From: Streptantibioticus rubrisoli
Lineage (GTDB): Bacteria > Actinomycetota > Actinomycetes > Streptomycetales > Streptomycetaceae
Length of the DNA stretch: 64,000 bases
Assembly: GCF_024436055.1 (NCBI RefSeq)
Contig: NZ_JANFNH010000001.1
Location: 558,001-622,000 of the forward strand
Direction: 5' to 3'
The position numbers were made by a program, and so were the translations under genes. Positions 24,766 to 32,604 of the stretch are shown piece after piece. The stretch's first letter is position 1. The number at the start of each line of letters is the position of its first letter. Under the pieces are notes generated by a model that worked only from the letters and a program-made list of their open reading frames with translations, ran no database searches and was not told where the DNA came from.

Positions 24766-26493
24766 ATGATCGGCATGAGTCGTACGTCCGTTGTCTCGCA
24801 CCCCGCCGTACCGAGTCGGCTCGGCAGGCTCTCCGCCACCGAACGCCGGGTCTGGCGCGCCTTCCCCACCGGCGAGTTGGTCGATCTGCGCACTGGTGAT
24901 CCCGAGGTGGACGATCCGGCGAAGGCCCATGACTGGCCCGCCGATCGGATGGTACGGGGCGAGGTGATCGCCGCTTTGCTGCTCGGCGCGTGTTCGGCGG
25001 AACCCGGCGCCGTGGCGGCCCTGCGGCTCGCCGGTGCGCGGATCAGCGGCGAACTCTTCGTGGACCACGGGCAGGTCGACTCCCTCCTCCTGCTGCGTGG
25101 TTGCCGGTTCGATGGCCCCGTCGACCTCGATGGCGCCGTCACCGAATCGATAGACCTGAGCGGGTCCCGGCTGACCACCATCAGCGCGTACGGAGCCCAT
25201 GTGCGCGGCACGTTGAACCTGGAAGACACCGTGGTCACCGGTGAGGGAGACAGAGCCGTACACGCGGACGGCATTCGTATCGACGGCAGCCTGTTGGCCA
25301 GCCGCGCCGCCGTACGCGGCCCGTTCACCCTGATCAACGCGCAGATCAGCGGCCAGGTGACGCTGGTGGGCGCCGAGTTGGGCGATGCCGAGACCGGTGG
25401 TGCATCACTCAACGCGGGTGGTATGCGCGTCGGCCGCAGTCTGATGGCCCAGTTGCTCAAGGCATCGGGCGAACTGCGACTGCCGGGCGCGCACATCGGC
25501 AGTGCGCTGCTGCTGGACGGCGCCACGCTGAACGGCATGGGCCGCCCGGCGCTGCACGGCGACTCGCTCACGGTGGCCAGCGAGGCCTCCTTCCGCCCGC
25601 GCCCGGTTGCGGGCGAAGAGCGGCCCTTTACGGCCCAGGGGACCGTGCGCCTGTCGGGGGCGAGGTTCGACGGCGGGCTCGATCTCGGCGGCGCGCGGCT
25701 CACCGCGATGGAGGGGCAGCCCGCGCTGCGCGGCGGCGGCATGGTGGTCGAGGGCTCCTTGCGCCTCAACGACCGCTTCCACACCGACGGCGAGATCCGG
25801 CTCACCGGCGTCCGTATCGCCGGACACCTGGACCTGCGCGGCATGGACAGCCCGGACGCGCTGCTCACGCTGTACGCGGCGAACGCGGTCGGCGGCATCC
25901 GCGACGACCTCGACGCATGGCCACAGCGGTTGAACCTGGACGGCTTCACCTACGGCGCGTTCAGCGACTACATCCCCGCGGTGGACAGGCTGCGGCTGAT
26001 AAGCCGTCAGGTACGGCGCGCCGACCGCAGCCAGACAGGCAGCTTCCGCGCCCAGCCGTATGAACAGTTGGCTTCCTACTACCGTTCACTCGGCAACGAC
26101 GGCGAGGCCAGGACGGTACTGCTGGCCAGGCAACGCGCACAACGCGCCAAGCTGCCCTGGTGGCAGCGCATACCCGGCCACCTGCTCGACCTGCTGGTCG
26201 GCTATGGCTACCGTCCGCTGCGCGCCATCGGCTGGGCGATCGCCCTACTGGCTGCGAGTAGCGCGTACTTCAGCACGGTGCGGCCCGATCACGTCAGCAC
26301 CGAGGACCGCTCGATCTTCAATCCCGTGTTGTACGCCGCCGACCACCTGATTCCGGTCATCCACTTCGGCCAGACGGATGTGTGGCAGTACCACGGGGTG
26401 GCCGCGGTGGTCACGGTGGTGCTGACGGTGCTCGGTTGGACCCTGGGCATCGCGATCGCGGCAGCGGCCACCCGCACACTCACCCGTAACTGA
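24766..26493 (+). CDS. Repeat-rich membrane-associated protein of the streptomycete 'membrane-associated oxidoreductase' type
   Basis: A 575-residue protein. Residues about 1-75 begin RLSATERRVWRAFPTGELVD. Residues 75-400 are a long run of 20-residue beta-helix-like units with the pattern A-x-I-x-G-x-L-x-L-x-G-A (examples: GARISGELFVDHGQVDSLLL, ARFDGGLDLGGARLTAMEG). A helical region follows (YEQLASYYRSLGNDGEARTV), then two C-terminal membrane helices (LRAIGWAIALLAASSAYF and VVTVVLTVLGWTLGIAIAAA). I know the type as a common streptomycete family with no tested function; the oxidoreductase label is not supported by any visible cofactor site. ATG 24766 and 24775 are both possible starts. Confidence 0.65.
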   Translation: MIGMSRTSVVSHPAVPSRLGRLSATERRVWRAFPTGELVDLRTGDPEVDDPAKAHDWPADRMVRGEVIAALLLGACSAEPGAVAALRLAGARISGELFVDHGQVDSLLLLRGCRFDGPVDLDGAVTESIDLSGSRLTTISAYGAHVRGTLNLEDTVVTGEGDRAVHADGIRIDGSLLASRAAVRGPFTLINAQISGQVTLVGAELGDAETGGASLNAGGMRVGRSLMAQLLKASGELRLPGAHIGSALLLDGATLNGMGRPALHGDSLTVASEASFRPRPVAGEERPFTAQGTVRLSGARFDGGLDLGGARLTAMEGQPALRGGGMVVEGSLRLNDRFHTDGEIRLTGVRIAGHLDLRGMDSPDALLTLYAANAVGGIRDDLDAWPQRLNLDGFTYGAFSDYIPAVDRLRLISRQVRRADRSQTGSFRAQPYEQLASYYRSLGNDGEARTVLLARQRAQRAKLPWWQRIPGHLLDLLVGYGYRPLRAIGWAIALLAASSAYFSTVRPDHVSTEDRSIFNPVLYAADHLIPVIHFGQTDVWQYHGVAAVVTVVLTVLGWTLGIAIAAAATRTLTRN

Positions 26494-26598
26494 ACCGCAC
26501 ACGGTTCCGCTACGGGGCCTTTCCACCCGGCGCGGGCACCGTTCCCGCCCGTGCGCACCGCGCCCAACACATGCCGTTCGCCGTGGACTGAACGGTGC

Positions 26599-26634
26599 GG
26601 GGCGCGCCGTGTCCCCGGTTCACGGCGCGGCCCC
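26599..26634. terminator. Bidirectional hairpin between convergent genes
   Basis: GGGGCGCGCCGTG (26599-26611) pairs with CACGGCGCGGCCCC (26621-26634) with one bulged G and a 9-base loop. It lies between the convergent stops at 26493 (plus) and 26651 (minus), so it can end both transcripts. Confidence 0.6.
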
Positions 26635-26650
26635 GGCGGCGTGTGCGCAC

Positions 26651-27469
26651 TCAGCTCTTGATGAACTCCAGCAGGTCGTTGTTGAGTTCCTCGGCATGGG
26701 TGATGTGGAGGCCATGACCGGCGGTCGCGTACTCCTTGTAGACGCTGTGCGGTACGAGCTTGGCGGTGCGTCGGCTGGAGACGTCGATCGGAACGGACTG
26801 GTCGGCGATCCCGTGGGCGATGAACGTCGGGATGGTGATCCGGGCCAGGTCGGCGCGGTGATCCGCGTTGAACAACTGCCGCTGTGTCTCGACGGTGACG
26901 TAGAAGGAGGGTGACAGACACTGCCGTAGCATGTGGTCGACCATCGCCTGGGACACGTTGTTGCCCAGATGGGTGGCGAAGTAGCCCTGGGCACGGTCGG
27001 CGAACCACTTGGCGCGGTCAGCCCGGAGTTGGGCCAGGTCAGCTTCGAGCGCCTCCTCCGGCACGCCCTCCGGGTTGTCGTCGGTCAGCTTGAGGAACGG
27101 CAACGTGGTGGACAGCAGCGCCACCCGCGCGATGCGGTCCTGGCCGTGCCGGGCGAGGTAGCGCACCGCCTCGCCACCGCCGCCCGACTGCCCGACGAGG
27201 GTGACCCCATCCAGGTCCAGGTGCTCGATCAGCGCGGCGACATCGTCGGCGCGGGTGTCCACGTCGTATCCGGTGGAAGGCCGGTCAGAGCGACCGTGGC
27301 CGCGCCGGTCCAGCATGACGCAGCGGTAGCCGTGCTCCAGGAAGAACGGAACCTGGTACTCCCACATGTCGGCCGACAGCACCCAACTGGCCAGGAACAC
27401 GATGGGCTCACCCTGGCCGTAGTCCTCGTAGGCAAGCCGCACTCCGTCGTTGGTCTTGAAAAACGGCAT
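26651..27469 (-). CDS. Alpha/beta hydrolase (haloperoxidase/esterase type)
   Basis: A 272-residue hydrolase. The nucleophile elbow is LVGQSGGGGEA (Ser near residue 95), the acid is in HGIADQSVPID and the histidine is in GHGLHITHAEE. DRRGHGRSDRPSTGYDVDTR before the elbow is the hallmark of the non-heme chloroperoxidase/arylesterase group. It has no signal peptide. ATG 27469 has GAGGAGAT upstream. It has no operon partners; the substrate is unknown. The active site looks complete. Confidence 0.82.
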   Translation of the reverse strand: MPFFKTNDGVRLAYEDYGQGEPIVFLASWVLSADMWEYQVPFFLEHGYRCVMLDRRGHGRSDRPSTGYDVDTRADDVAALIEHLDLDGVTLVGQSGGGGEAVRYLARHGQDRIARVALLSTTLPFLKLTDDNPEGVPEEALEADLAQLRADRAKWFADRAQGYFATHLGNNVSQAMVDHMLRQCLSPSFYVTVETQRQLFNADHRADLARITIPTFIAHGIADQSVPIDVSSRRTAKLVPHSVYKEYATAGHGLHITHAEELNNDLLEFIKS

Positions 27470-27852
27470 CTCGATCTCCTCGTCTCAGGGTTCGTCGCTC
27501 TTGCTGAACACGACGCTACGAAGGATCGCGACCGCGCGAATCAGTCACGCATAGGTAATCCCGGGAACCCACCGAGGAGTTCAGCGGTGTGACGGGGCGA
27601 AGGCCTTTTGGTACATCCGTGGGCATCGTGCCCACTGGTCGGCGCACGTGCAGATGCAGGTTGGCGGCGCTGCCCAGACCACAACGGTTGCCCACCTGGT
27701 CGACGGACGCCGTATGGAATGCGATCGCCCCGCACACCCACGCGCAGACAGCCGAACGCCGCGATACGCTGTGTCCCCTCGCCCGGCTCGGGAGCGGCAT
27801 GGACTTCGACTTCGGCTGGAACCGAACCATCACACCTGCCGACCGGGTGTCG
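27470..27852. other. Intergenic stretch without a convincing gene
   Basis: A 383-base gap between two minus-strand genes. One minus-strand frame (about 27610-27750) reads AFHTASVDQVGNRCGLGS and then HLHLHVRR, vaguely like the end of an M23 peptidase domain, but there is no start, no metal-site context and no flanking similarity. Base composition shifts toward lower GC from here rightward. I see no gene, RNA or terminator that I can support. Confidence 0.4.
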
Positions 27853-28851
27853 TCAAACGAGCGAGACCTCTTTGATCTCCTCCTCCAGCACCCTGCCACA
27901 GCGAACGCGGAAACGAACTCTGGGATTCTGCCCGTCGAGCTCCATCTTGATGGTGCGCTCTTCGGTCCACCCCTGCAACCGGAATTCCGCGCTTCCGATG
28001 TGAACAAGTCCAAACCGGGGCGCGCCGTCGATGATGAGCGTCAGCCGCTCATCGATGAGTTTGATGGCCCCGGAGATGCTTTGATCAGCTCGCGCCTCCG
28101 TTTCGTCCGACCAGTCGGGGAAGTTCGCTGGAACATCAACCTCGCATTGAAACCCGACTATCTCAGATCTTTGGATCGGAACCACGTCACGGGAAAGTAG
28201 GACATCGCTCCAGGGGAGCCGCCGCAGATAATCGGCGGGAAAAAGTTCGAGGAGCTCCACTGTCGCTCCACAGTCGATCACGATGTGTATCCGCCGCGCT
28301 GAGCCTCGGTTCCTGGCTACATGCGGACGGTCGAAGTCCGCATACCACAGTCGCCCGGCCTCCCAATGAAACGTCTCACCATCCACGACGAGCTCCGCGC
28401 CCGGCTGGGTCACCACGGGTATGTGGAGCCGGAGCACACCCCACGGAAAATTGGTCCGCCCATCGCGGTGCTCATGGGTGGACGCCCCCGGTCCGAGCGC
28501 CATGAGTCGTACGCTGTACAGGGGTGCGGGAATCCCGGAGAGGATCTCAGCGTGGTACGGACAGCGCTCCATGACCGGGGTGTCGAGAAAGTCTTCCAGG
28601 CCGGCACCGCCGGGATCAGTACGTCCGGATTCGCCGCCCGGGGAACGAAGTGAGATTATCTTCCAGTCGAACTCCTCCTCGGCACCGATGCCATATTGAC
28701 TGACCGGACGGTTTCCACCCCAGGTCAAATCCACCAGGTCCTGAACCTCCGCACCGAGGCGTTCGGCGTCGGCTTCCAGATCGAGCGGCACCGCAGGCGG
28801 CAATTGTAGCCATGCTCCGCGAACGCTCATGATGTCGGCGGTGTCAGACAT
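27853..28851 (-). CDS. Aspartyl/asparaginyl beta-hydroxylase-like Fe(II)/2-oxoglutarate oxygenase
   Basis: A 332-residue protein. The AspH-type core spans about residues 110-200: GPGASTHEHRDGRTNF (iron ligand His), LRLHIPVVTQPGAELVVDGE, HWEAGRLWYADFDRPHVARN (second His) and RRIHIVIDC. This matches enzymes that hydroxylate Asp/Asn residues or free and carrier-bound amino acids. The C-terminal 120 residues (from about SDETEARADQ) are an extra region I do not recognise. ATG 28851 follows the P450 stop by 4 bases, with AAAGGAT upstream, so the genes are coupled. It shares the low GC of the segment. Inference: it tailors the product of the pentapeptide/P450 pair, for instance by beta-hydroxylation. 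Confidence 0.75.
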   Translation of the reverse strand: MSDTADIMSVRGAWLQLPPAVPLDLEADAERLGAEVQDLVDLTWGGNRPVSQYGIGAEEEFDWKIISLRSPGGESGRTDPGGAGLEDFLDTPVMERCPYHAEILSGIPAPLYSVRLMALGPGASTHEHRDGRTNFPWGVLRLHIPVVTQPGAELVVDGETFHWEAGRLWYADFDRPHVARNRGSARRIHIVIDCGATVELLELFPADYLRRLPWSDVLLSRDVVPIQRSEIVGFQCEVDVPANFPDWSDETEARADQSISGAIKLIDERLTLIIDGAPRFGLVHIGSAEFRLQGWTEERTIKMELDGQNPRVRFRVRCGRVLEEEIKEVSLV

Positions 28852-28855
28852 GGGG

Positions 28856-30043
28856 TCATCCTTTCGAAGGGTGCGTGGCGAACGGCACATCGTAGGGTGC
28901 CGGCGGCATCCCGCCGCGCCTGACCGGAATCGCCGCAAACGCGCGGCTGGTGCTGATTCCCTTACGCCGGGGCAGATCTTCGAGAATCAGGTCGGGAACG
29001 TTCTCCAAAAGCGCACGCAGCGCCGTTTCCATCATCGACAGGGTGAGGTTGGCGCCGAGGCATACGTGAGCACCCCAACCGAGGGCGAAGTGCGGATTCG
29101 GCGCTCGGTAGAGATCCAAGGAATCGGGTTCCTCGAACTGTCGGCCATCCCGGTTGGCGGATCCGAGCAGAAGAATCAAATTATCGCCGACCGCTATGGT
29201 CTGGCTGCCCACAGTGGTCTGAGCAGCGCAGCGGCGCGCGGTCACCTGCACCGGGCCGTCGTAGCGCAGGAGCTCGTCACATGCAGTGTGCCATTGATCA
29301 GCGGGAATAGCGGACAGGCCCCTGAGACGCGAGGGTTGCTGCAGGAGGGCCACCACCGCATTCCCGAGTGCTGCCGTTCCCGTGCCGTACGTCGAGAATA
29401 TGATAAAACGCACGGTGTCATGGACGGACTCCATGTCGACCTGGATATTGTTCGCACCATTCAGGACATGGCCGAGGAGTCCGGGTTCGTGGTCTGCGAA
29501 CCAGACGCTGATCACCTTTGATATACGTGCCCGGGCTTCGACCGCAGGAGAGATCACCTCCGGGCGCAGTCCGCCATCCATTGCTCGTTGAAGAGCGGTC
29601 GCGTCGTGATCGAATTCGTTGAACTGCGGGGCAGGGACACCTATCAGATCGCACAGGACCGCCAATGCGAAAGGCCCTATGAATTCGCGCATAACGTCGA
29701 ATGATTCTTTACCTGAAAGGCCGAGGAGCAACTCGCGTGCCCGCTTCGCCATCAGGGATCGAAACTCGATCGTCTCGGCAGCGCGAAGCCCGGTGCGCAC
29801 CAGGCTCCTATAGGGGAGACTCACTGGAGGATCAAGGCTCTGGATGCCGGGGGCATCGGCGTCGGCAGCGAACCCTCGATAGTCCGTCAGAATTCTTCGA
29901 CAGTCATCGTATTGTGAGATGATCCAAGACTCCAAAGGCTCGAACCAGTGAACTGGTTCCACCTCCCTGAGCCTCCTGTACATCGAATACGGATCACTTT
30001 GGAACTCGCTTGAGAGTGGCTTGAATAGCTCGTCAGAAGTCAC
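28856..30043 (-). CDS. Cytochrome P450, candidate peptide-crosslinking enzyme of a minimal RiPP cluster
   Basis: A 395-residue P450. The heme loop is HFALGWGAHVCLGANL (thiolate Cys328), and the K-helix ExxR is in CDELLRYDGPVQ. The I-helix reads FSTYGTGTAAL: the usual acid-threonine pair (E/D-T) is not there, with G-T in its place, which is unusual for a monooxygenase and compatible with oxidative coupling chemistry. GTG 30043 is chosen because GGAG lies 9 bases upstream; an ATG at 30127 would place most of the hairpin inside the coding region. Directly upstream lies an 18-base gene for MAYKW, as in biarylitide clusters, where a P450 crosslinks aromatic side chains of a pentapeptide. Ferredoxin partners are not adjacent. 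Confidence 0.8.
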   Translation of the reverse strand: MTSDELFKPLSSEFQSDPYSMYRRLREVEPVHWFEPLESWIISQYDDCRRILTDYRGFAADADAPGIQSLDPPVSLPYRSLVRTGLRAAETIEFRSLMAKRARELLLGLSGKESFDVMREFIGPFALAVLCDLIGVPAPQFNEFDHDATALQRAMDGGLRPEVISPAVEARARISKVISVWFADHEPGLLGHVLNGANNIQVDMESVHDTVRFIIFSTYGTGTAALGNAVVALLQQPSRLRGLSAIPADQWHTACDELLRYDGPVQVTARRCAAQTTVGSQTIAVGDNLILLLGSANRDGRQFEEPDSLDLYRAPNPHFALGWGAHVCLGANLTLSMMETALRALLENVPDLILEDLPRRKGISTSRAFAAIPVRRGGMPPAPYDVPFATHPSKG

Positions 30044-30091
30044 GATTGACACTCCACGGCTGCGGGTCGAGCAGCGGATTCGACGGCCGGA

Positions 30092-30120
30092 GGGTGGCCT
30101 TGCCTGAGGCAAGGCCACCC
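30092..30120 (-). promoter_or_regulatory. Perfect 13-bp hairpin between pentapeptide gene and P450 gene
   Basis: GGGTGGCCTTGCC (30092-30104) pairs exactly with GGCAAGGCCACCC (30108-30120); the loop is three bases. It lies 13 bases after the pentapeptide stop and 48 bases before the P450 start. No T tract follows. It could act as a partial terminator or 3' stabiliser so that precursor is made in excess of enzyme. Confidence 0.65.
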
Positions 30121-30133
30121 AGCTCATTGGTAA

Positions 30134-30151
30134 TTACCACTTGTAAGCCAT
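30134..30151 (-). CDS. Pentapeptide RiPP precursor MAYKW (biarylitide-like)
   Basis: On the minus strand ATG-GCT-TAC-AAG-TGG-TAA encodes MAYKW. The start is preceded at 5 bases by GGAGGGGAGG (30166-30157), one of the strongest ribosome binding sites in the window, although no longer reading frame follows it. The next gene is a P450. In biarylitide clusters an 18-base gene encodes a pentapeptide such as MRYYH, and the P450 joins the side chains of residues 3 and 5. Here Tyr3 and Trp5 fill those positions. The peptide sequence, ribosome binding site and gene order are seen directly; crosslinking, N-terminal trimming to a tripeptide and product release are inferred. It is far below any ORF length cut-off. 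Confidence 0.72.
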   Translation of the reverse strand: MAYKW

Positions 30152-30261
30152 CTCGGCCTCCCCTCCATATACAACTTCCCTCTTTCCGTCTCGAGTCATC
30201 CATGCCTACGGCCACGGACACCCGAGAGGTCTCAATGGTTTCCGATGCGACTCACGCCGAG

Positions 30262-30444
30262 TCACACCGGGGTGAGGCGGCATCGATCCTCCGCACGCTT
30301 GAGCCAGGGTCTGTGATGTTCATGTTGGCGGCCGTCGGCCGGTGTATGCATCGCCAAGGTGGCTTCCGCGAGTGGCGATATAGAAAGCCGGAGCTTACTC
30401 AGGTCAGCCTGTGTAAAAGGCAGAGAGACTGTCAATTGGCTCAT
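30262..30444 (-). pseudogene. N-terminal remnant of a DUF5937/ArsR-type winged-helix regulator
   Basis: From ATG 30444 the frame gives MSQLTVSLPFTQADLSKLRL and then SISPLAEATLAMHT, close to the opening of the streptomycete regulators whose N-terminal domain reads L-x-F-x-x-x-D-L-x-x-x-R-x-x-x-S-P-L-x-E. The similarity runs on through HRPWLKRAE, and the frame stops at 30262 after 60 residues, with no DNA-binding domain. AAGGA abuts the start. I read it as a truncated gene upstream of the RiPP locus; a small active protein is less likely. Confidence 0.45.
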
Positions 30445-30950
30445 TCCTTGGATACGAGCCGCCCGACTCAGCCGACGTACTGGGAGGGCGAGAATGCCTT
30501 GTAGTAACCACCGTCGACCCACGTTCTATCTGGCCTCGGCGTTGCCGCGGCCCCGATCAGGCTGCCTCGGGTGGCCGTATGGAGTCTCGTTTCCCACAAG
30601 CCCCACACCCCGGTCGGCCCCTTCGCCTCACCGCGAATGTAGGGCCGGCGACGCATTGTGTGGAGTGTCTAGTTGCGCGGTGAAGCGTCCGGCCACCTCC
30701 CCTGGTTGCCTCAAGCGCGGAATCCCAAGGCATGCTCCGCACGCATTGCCCGCCCACTGGTCTTCGGCAGGCCCGCTACGGTGACGCTATGGATACGGGT
30801 CCGTCGGCCGTCCTAGATTCGTCCTAGTGCCAGGTCAGCCGGGGGATCGGCGCTGACCGTGAAGGCCAGGGGGGCACATGAGATTTGGCGTGCTGGTCCG
30901 ATTAACGTGATCTTTAACCTGCGCGTTTCACTTGGGGCTGTGTCCGGATC
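30445..30950. other. Intergenic region without a supported gene
   Basis: About 500 bases with mixed composition. At 30878 a GGGGGG-preceded ATG opens a 10-codon frame, MRFGVLVRLT, that looks like the very start of a SARP-type regulator (MRFGxLGPL) but ends at once. CCTAG repeats lie near 30814-30826. No complete gene, RNA or phage element was recognised; the MFS promoter presumably lies near 30900-30940. Confidence 0.4.
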
Positions 30951-32372
30951 ATGATCGAGAACGCGAAAGTGCCTTCCGCCCGTACGTCCCATCCGCCGCG
31001 CACCGCCATGCTGGCCCTGGTGGCCGTCTACGCCGCCGGTTCGCTGGCGGGATACCTCCTGCCGAGCGTTGTCGAACGCCTGACCATTTGTCTGCGGCTG
31101 ACGGCGACACAGGCTGGGGTCGTCGGCAGTGCGTTGTTGTTCGCCTCCGCCGGTACTGGTTTCGCCTTCGCCTCGCGGGTCGCCAGGATCGGCCCCAGGC
31201 GGCTGGCCAGAGCCGGGTTGTCGCTCGCCGCCGGTGGATTCGCCGTCGCCGCGTGCGCGGACTGCGCGCCGCTGGTGATGGTCGGAAGCATCGCCGGAGG
31301 ATTCGGTTCCGGTGCCGCCACGGCGGTGGCCTCCGTCGACATCGCCGGGCGACCGGACCCGCAGCGCGCCTTGGTGCTGGGGCTGCTGGCCACTTCGGCC
31401 GCCGCGGCCGGGTTGTATCTGCTGCTGCCACGGCGGGGCGGCGGCCACCAGTTGCCGTTCGTCGCGCTTGCCTGCGTCACGGCGGGTGTGCTGCCCGCGG
31501 TACGGCGGCTGCCGACGATGGCCCAGCGTGCGGAGCGCCGGACGGAGACCAGCACCGGTCGGGTGGCGGGCCTGGTCTTGGTGGCCGCCACGCTGGGCTG
31601 GTCCGCGGTACAGACGGCGCTGTGGAGCGTCAGCAGTCGCATCGGCCTGGAACGGGTGGGGCTGTCCGAGGCCGCGTTGGGCGTCGTCTTCGCCCTGGCG
31701 CTCGGCGGTGGTCTGGCCGAGGTGGTCGGTGCGGGGGCGCTCGGCTCCCGGCTGGGGCGGGCGGTGCCAGTCGGGTTGGGCACCGCGGTCATCGCGGCCT
31801 GTGTCGCGGCCAGTTCGGCGACCCGGACGGCATGGGCGTTCACTGTGGGAGAGGTGGTGTGGAACACCGTCTACCCCGTTGTGTTCTCCCATCTGATCGG
31901 CATGGCCGCCGCCATCGGCGCCCATGGCCGGTGGGTGGTCTTCGCTGGCTCCGCGTCCTCGCTGGGCGTCGCGGGCGGACCGCTCACCGGAACGCTGTTG
32001 TCCACTCGCGCCGGATACCCCGCGATGGGCGCGGTCCTCGGGGCCACGCTGCTGTTGGCCGCGGTCCCACTGACCGCGGTGGCGCTGCTCGCCGACGGCT
32101 GGGTGCCACGGCGACGCATGGGCGACGCGGTCGGTCGGTGTGCCGTCGCGTTGCCGGAGCCCGAACTCTCCGGAGCCCTCGTCGCCAACCCGGTTCCGGT
32201 TGTGGAGATAGCGGAAATGGTCTGTGATGCGGGCGAGTTGGGCTTGCCTCTGGTAACGGCCACCCGACGGCCGCTCCGGAAGCGGTGCCGGGTACGCCGT
32301 CCACGGGACTGGTCCGTGCCCGGCGCCAGTACCGGGACGGTCCGCGGAAACGCCGTTGAACAGCGCATGTAG
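30951..32372 (+). CDS. MFS transporter
   Basis: A 473-residue polytopic protein. Twelve hydrophobic helices can be traced, with AGSLAGYLLPSVVERL near the start, ASRVARIGPRRLARAGLSLA at the loop 2-3 position (a degenerate motif A) and FGSGAATAVASVDIAG after helix 4. The C-terminal 80 residues after the last helix (from about WVPRRRMGD) are hydrophilic and arginine-rich. ATG 30951 lacks a clear Shine-Dalgarno sequence. It lies about 800 bases from the pentapeptide gene and on the opposite strand, so a role in exporting that product is possible but only positional. Substrate unknown. Confidence 0.7.
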   Translation: MIENAKVPSARTSHPPRTAMLALVAVYAAGSLAGYLLPSVVERLTICLRLTATQAGVVGSALLFASAGTGFAFASRVARIGPRRLARAGLSLAAGGFAVAACADCAPLVMVGSIAGGFGSGAATAVASVDIAGRPDPQRALVLGLLATSAAAAGLYLLLPRRGGGHQLPFVALACVTAGVLPAVRRLPTMAQRAERRTETSTGRVAGLVLVAATLGWSAVQTALWSVSSRIGLERVGLSEAALGVVFALALGGGLAEVVGAGALGSRLGRAVPVGLGTAVIAACVAASSATRTAWAFTVGEVVWNTVYPVVFSHLIGMAAAIGAHGRWVVFAGSASSLGVAGGPLTGTLLSTRAGYPAMGAVLGATLLLAAVPLTAVALLADGWVPRRRMGDAVGRCAVALPEPELSGALVANPVPVVEIAEMVCDAGELGLPLVTATRRPLRKRCRVRRPRDWSVPGASTGTVRGNAVEQRM

Positions 32373-32604
32373 ACAGCCAGCGGCCGACGCCGCCAGCCCG
32401 TCGCGTGAGCCTGCTCGCAGAGCAACGATCCCGACGCAAAGGGCACTTGGCGGCGACGCCGGTGCCCGAAGCGCTTTGCCTGTACATGACTACATCTTCA
32501 ACTACCGGTCATCCGGGAGGACTTCACGAGTCATGACTCCCGTGCCTTACTAATGGGCGCTACGCGCGTTGCCCCCCTGCCGGACTACGTGAGGAGCCCC
32601 CCGG

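Noticed and set aside
27610-27750. M23 peptidase-like fragment on the minus strand
   Set aside because: Similarity rests on one HLHLHV stretch without zinc-site context or a start.
30033-30221. A 62-codon minus-strand frame (ending LLDPQPWSVNRDF) overlapping the pentapeptide gene, considered as a longer RiPP precursor
   Set aside because: It has no good ribosome binding site at its start, its end overlaps the P450 start, and the strong GGAGGGGAGG site fits the 5-codon frame.
30878-30910. MRFGVLVRLT frame resembling the start of a SARP regulator
   Set aside because: Only ten codons before a stop and no further similarity; too short to call.
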